Below are positions 5,348 through 8,287 of a stretch of DNA of 8,287 nt, one piece after another. Every line of letters starts with the position of its first letter. Within the stretch, counting starts at the first letter, position 1. Source of the stretch: Thiosulfativibrio sp964387695 (GTDB lineage: Bacteria; Pseudomonadota; Gammaproteobacteria; Thiomicrospirales; Thiomicrospiraceae); the NCBI GenBank assembly GCA_964387695.1, contig CAYLXI010000079.1, forward strand, positions 1 to 8,287, read 5' to 3'. Under the pieces are notes generated by a model. The model had not been told where the DNA came from and ran no database searches. It saw nothing but the letters and a program-made list of their open reading frames with translations. The translations under genes and the position numbers were made by a program.

Positions 5348-6980
5348 ACGGATTTTTTTTGTTTTTATTCACATTTGCAGCCTCAACAAATGCACTAAAT
5401 AACGGATGCCCATTTCTAGGTGTTGAAGTAAACTCTGGATGGAATTGACAAGCAACAAACCAAGGATGGTCAGCTAACTCAATGGTTTCTACAAGACTAC
5501 CATCATCAGATTCTCCTGAAAAAATTAAACCATGTTGCTCTAACTTATTAACATAGCCACTATTGACTTCATAGCGATGGCGATGGCGTTCTCTAATCGT
5601 TTCAGAGCCATAAATTTCTGCTAATTTACTTTTAGGTTTAAGTTGACAATTTTGCCCTCCTAAACGCATAGTACCACCTAAGTCTGTTGCTTCATCTCGC
5701 TGTAGAACCTGACCTTTTCCATTGGTCCATTCAGTAATGAGTGCCACCACAGGGTGAGGGGTTTTTGGATTAAGTTCAGTGCTATGAGCATTATCTAGGC
5801 CCGCAACATGGCGTGCAAACTCTACCACTGCCATTTGCATACCTAAGCAAATTCCTAAATAAGGGATTTTATTTTCACGAGCATATTGAATGGCAAGAAT
5901 CTTACCTTCCACACCTCGCTCTCCAAAACCTCCAGGCACTAAAATAGCATCCATAGATTCAAGAGAAGAAAGACCTTTAGATTCGAGTAATTCAGAATCA
6001 ATGTAGCTAATATCAACCTTGGTTTTAGTATGAATTCCTGCGTGAATAAGAGATTCAATTAAAGATTTATAGGCCTCAGTTAAATCAACATACTTACCAA
6101 TCATAGCAATATTAACTGAAGTTTTAGGGTTAAATTGAGCTTCAACTATCATATCCCAATCGGACAAATCAGCTTTAGGAACTTCTAGTCTAAATCTATT
6201 TACAACCAAATCATCTAATCCTTGCTTATGCAGCATTCTAGGGATTTGATAAATTGTTTTTGCATCTAAGGAGTTAATAACGGCTTCTTCTGCAACATTA
6301 GTAAATAATGCAATTTTTCTTTTTTCACTGTTTTTCAAAGGTCTTTCAGAACGACAAACTAACACATCAGGCTGAATACCTATTGAGCGCAACTCTTTAA
6401 CAGAATGTTGAGTAGGCTTGGTTTTAACTTCTCCAGCAGCAGCAATATAAGGCAAAAGCGTTAGGTGCATAAACATTGCTCTATCACGCCCTACTTCAAT
6501 GGCTAACTGGCGAATGGCTTCAATAAAAGGTAAGGATTCAATATCCCCCACCGTTCCGCCTACTTCTACCAAAGCGACATCACAATCTGATGAACCAAGT
6601 TTAATTCTGCGAATTATTTCGTCGGTAATATGAGGGATAACCTGAACTGTACCCCCTAAATAATCTCCACGGCGTTCGTTACGAATAACCCTTTCATAAA
6701 CTTGACCCGTGGAGAAGCTGTTGGGCTGCATAAAATGGCGTTGCACAAATCGTTCATAATGCCCTAGATCTAAATCAGTTTCAGCCCCATCATCCGTTAC
6801 AAACACCTCTCCATGCTGTAAAGGGCTCATAGTTCCAGGATCTACATTAATGTATGGATCCATTTTTAGCATACTAACTTTTAAACCACGAGCTTCTAGG
6901 GTAGCTCCTAGAGAAGCGGCGGCGATGCCTTTTCCTAAAGAAGAGACGACTCCACCCGTTACAAAGATAAATTTTGTCAT
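5346..6980 (-). CDS. pyrG: CTP synthase
   Basis: PyrG makes CTP from UTP with ATP and glutamine, the last step of pyrimidine nucleotide synthesis; the active cytosolic form is a tetramer. The 544 residues are full length. The N-terminal synthase domain opens with FVTGGVVSSLGKGIAAASLG at 6-25, with K17 in the P-loop-like site, and keeps D71 and E139, the equivalents of the E. coli Mg-binding residues. The C-terminal glutaminase domain has VPGGFGERG at 348-356, the nucleophile C378 in GICLGMQ, and H514 and E516 in QFHPEF. The ATG at 6978-6980 has only a weak ribosome binding site (GTGA). A strong promoter lies just upstream. kdsA follows at 12 bp, joining CTP supply to a pathway that uses CTP (Kdo activation). 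Confidence 0.99.
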   Translation of the reverse strand: MTKFIFVTGGVVSSLGKGIAAASLGATLEARGLKVSMLKMDPYINVDPGTMSPLQHGEVFVTDDGAETDLDLGHYERFVQRHFMQPNSFSTGQVYERVIRNERRGDYLGGTVQVIPHITDEIIRRIKLGSSDCDVALVEVGGTVGDIESLPFIEAIRQLAIEVGRDRAMFMHLTLLPYIAAAGEVKTKPTQHSVKELRSIGIQPDVLVCRSERPLKNSEKRKIALFTNVAEEAVINSLDAKTIYQIPRMLHKQGLDDLVVNRFRLEVPKADLSDWDMIVEAQFNPKTSVNIAMIGKYVDLTEAYKSLIESLIHAGIHTKTKVDISYIDSELLESKGLSSLESMDAILVPGGFGERGVEGKILAIQYARENKIPYLGICLGMQMAVVEFARHVAGLDNAHSTELNPKTPHPVVALITEWTNGKGQVLQRDEATDLGGTMRLGGQNCQLKPKSKLAEIYGSETIRERHRHRYEVNSGYVNKLEQHGLIFSGESDDGSLVETIELADHPWFVACQFHPEFTSTPRNGHPLFSAFVEAANVNKNKKNP

Positions 6981-7020
6981 GAAATCACTATAAGAATTTG
7001 AATAACCAGAATGGGAGGAA

Positions 7021-7049
7021 ATTATAGCTTAACCCCTTCTTTTCAGCAA
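7021..7049 (-). promoter_or_regulatory. Sigma-70 promoter of pyrG
   Basis: On the minus strand a -35 TTGCTG (7044-7049) and a perfect -10 TATAAT (7021-7026) are separated by exactly 17 bp. Transcription should begin near 7012-7015, where the minus strand reads CCCA, leaving a leader of about 32 bases before the pyrG ATG. It probably drives pyrG-kdsA. Confidence 0.75.
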
Positions 7050-7056
7050 GAGGTCA

Positions 7057-7076
7057 TTAAGGAAGAGCTTAACAAC
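7057..7076 (-). repeat. Copy B of the 20-bp dispersed repeat
   Basis: The minus strand reads GTTGTTAAGCTCTTCCTTAA and differs from copy A (39-58, plus strand) at one base. Here the core can be extended as RNA on the minus strand: GUUGUUAAG pairs with CUUAAUGAC (7053-7061) around a 6-base loop, nine pairs including two G-U. The plus-strand transcript would carry two mismatches, so the fold favours the tilS-sense RNA. It follows the tilS stop by about 12 bases, but no T-run follows, so it is not a canonical terminator. Confidence 0.55.
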
Positions 7077-7088
7077 CGCCAATTATTT

Positions 7089-8287
7089 TTATAACATTTT
7101 AGGGATTTTCCAAAAACCAAAAACGACAACCACTTCACCATTTAATTCAATGACTGGCCAACGATTTCTGTCCCAAGGAGGAATCTTTTTATGCTTAAAC
7201 CATTTCTTTAGATTCTTAAAATTCACTTCATCATCTTGATGAATATTTCTCACCACGGCTTTAGATAAAAAGTCTTTTGCTTTGCCTAGGTCAACCTCTT
7301 CAAATATTTTACTTGAAAAACCCAACTCTATAAAATCAAATTCAGAAACATTAACACTATATTTATCTTTATTATCAAAAAGATAATAAAATGTTTTATT
7401 GTAATATCTTAACTTGTTTTTTGACAACTTTAAAACGGGAAGAGCTTCTGGATTTTCATTTTCTAAGCAGGTTTCAACCCAATTCAAAATTGTTGAGGTT
7501 AATTTAATAGGCAAAAAATTATTAAACCAATAACGCATAATATTTTTTTGTCTAGACCAAGGTAGTTGCTTTGCATTAACCATAGAAACACAGTTTTTAT
7601 TAACTAAAACGCCCTGCAAATCTATCTCAGCCAAGTCATTCATTAGAGACAAAGATTCAGACATAATGGTTGCCGACTTAGCTATATTTTGAATCGGTGC
7701 AGGCCAAGCTTGCTCCAAAACAGGTAAAACTTTATGTCTTACAAAATTTCTCTTAAAGGACAAGGATAAATTGCTAGGGTCTTCTACCCAATCCAATTGG
7801 TGTGTTGTTGCATATTTTTTTAAAGATGATTCTGAAGAGAATAATAAGGGACGATAATGCTGGATTTGCTTATTATTTTTTGATATAGATTTCACAAATG
7901 GCATTCCAGCCAAACCAGCTACTCCTGAACCCCTTATTAATGCCATTAAGGTTGTTTCTGCTTGGTCCTTTAGATGATGACCGGTAACTAATACATCCTT
8001 AGATTTCATGGCATTAAACAATGCTTGGTAGCGTTTTTCTCTGGCAACCGCTTCTATGCCTTTTCTTTGAGTTTCAATAACTTTAACAGAAATAGATTGA
8101 TAACTTATATTTAAGGAGAGAGCTGTTTTTTGACAAAAAATATCCCAATCATCAGCAGACAACTGTAAACCATGATTGATATAAATGGCTTCTAAGCGAC
8201 TTTTATCTTTTACAAAACGGCTCAACAGGTGTAACAACACCATTGAATCTAAACCGCCACTATAAGCGATAACAATAGATTTGTGAG
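7089..8287 (-). CDS. tilS: tRNA(Ile)-lysidine synthase, N-terminus beyond window
   Basis: TilS attaches lysine to C34 of the CAU-anticodon tRNA-Ile, using ATP, so that the tRNA reads AUA instead of AUG; it is essential in most bacteria. The frame stays open to the right edge. Beyond the first in-window ATG (8241-8243) it encodes the PP-loop motif SGGLDS at 8244-8261 preceded by SIVIAY, so that ATG is internal and the true start lies outside. Downstream come the family segments YINHGLQLSADDW, GHHLKDQAETTLMALIRGSGVAGLAGM and DPSNLSLSFKRNFVRHKVLP. The C-terminal domain ends with LKKWFKHKKIPPWDRNRWPVI. About 398 codons are visible, so only a few dozen are missing compared with the 432-residue E. 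coli protein. Neighbouring pyrG is the usual order; accA often lies upstream of tilS. Confidence 0.97.
   Translation of the reverse strand, partial: HKSIVIAYSGGLDSMVLLHLLSRFVKDKSRLEAIYINHGLQLSADDWDIFCQKTALSLNISYQSISVKVIETQRKGIEAVAREKRYQALFNAMKSKDVLVTGHHLKDQAETTLMALIRGSGVAGLAGMPFVKSISKNNKQIQHYRPLLFSSESSLKKYATTHQLDWVEDPSNLSLSFKRNFVRHKVLPVLEQAWPAPIQNIAKSATIMSESLSLMNDLAEIDLQGVLVNKNCVSMVNAKQLPWSRQKNIMRYWFNNFLPIKLTSTILNWVETCLENENPEALPVLKLSKNKLRYYNKTFYYLFDNKDKYSVNVSEFDFIELGFSSKIFEEVDLGKAKDFLSKAVVRNIHQDDEVNFKNLKKWFKHKKIPPWDRNRWPVIELNGEVVVVFGFWKIPKML

Larger units (their letters stand above)
6981..7088. other. tilS-pyrG intergenic region
   Basis: This 108-bp non-coding stretch holds, read on the minus strand after the tilS stop, the second copy of the 20-bp repeat, then the pyrG promoter and a leader of about 30 bases. 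No canonical GC-rich hairpin with a T-run follows tilS, so some read-through from tilS into pyrG is likely in addition to initiation at the local promoter. Confidence 0.5.

Noticed and set aside
5200..5448. Plus-strand open frame of 82 codons across the kdsA-pyrG junction
   Set aside because: It is antisense to two well-supported genes, with no family signal.
7053..7076. Rho-independent terminator of tilS
   Set aside because: The hairpin is AT-rich, contains two G-U pairs and lacks a following T-run, so I kept it only as a repeat with possible RNA structure.
1..8287. A new defence, mobile or biosynthetic system
   Set aside because: All the long frames are recognised housekeeping genes packed in a conserved order; I saw no transposase, integrase, repeat-spacer array, tRNA or unexplained gap longer than about 150 bp.

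Overview
The window is a housekeeping stretch of a gammaproteobacterial chromosome. The base composition is low in GC (roughly 35-40 % by eye), and every recognised protein is a bacterial, mostly proteobacterial, family. The order tilS-pyrG-kdsA-eno-ftsB followed by surE-pcm is a well-known gammaproteobacterial neighbourhood. A YqaA-type membrane gene right after pcm and a KdsA of the metal-dependent class fit an environmental gammaproteobacterium. A Thiomicrospira/Hydrogenovibrio-like relative is my best guess, but it is a guess and not something I could test.

Layout, right to left (most genes lie on the minus strand): tilS (cut by the right edge, so its start codon is missing) ends at 7089. 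A 108-bp gap follows and carries a very good sigma-70 promoter (TTGCTG-17 bp-TATAAT) for pyrG. pyrG and kdsA are 12 bp apart, and the kdsA ribosome binding site is built from the pyrG stop codon. A 149-bp gap (counted from the corrected eno start) holds a perfect 16-bp palindrome. It is followed by eno and ftsB, 14 bp apart. ftsB converges on smrA, the only complete plus-strand gene, and the two stop codons share a TTAA. smrA is divergent from surE across 50 bp. surE, pcm and yqaA form a tight minus-strand operon (10-bp gap, then a 4-bp GTGA overlap) that runs to near the left edge.

How the genes work together: tilS modifies tRNA-Ile, pyrG makes CTP, kdsA makes the 8-carbon precursor of Kdo (which is later activated with CTP), eno serves glycolysis/gluconeogenesis, and ftsB serves the divisome. 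surE and pcm are a classical survival/repair pair, with the YqaA membrane protein cotranscribed. smrA encodes an Smr-domain protein, a family tied to nucleic-acid cleavage.

I found no mobile element, CRISPR array, tRNA/rRNA gene or defence locus, and no convincing new system. The points worth a second look are small: a near-identical 20-bp inverted-orientation repeat in the two outer non-coding segments, the palindrome upstream of eno, the Cys-type KdsA active site, the intact DLHG motif in a SmrA-like protein, and the absence of ispD-ispF-truD from their usual place between ftsB and surE.
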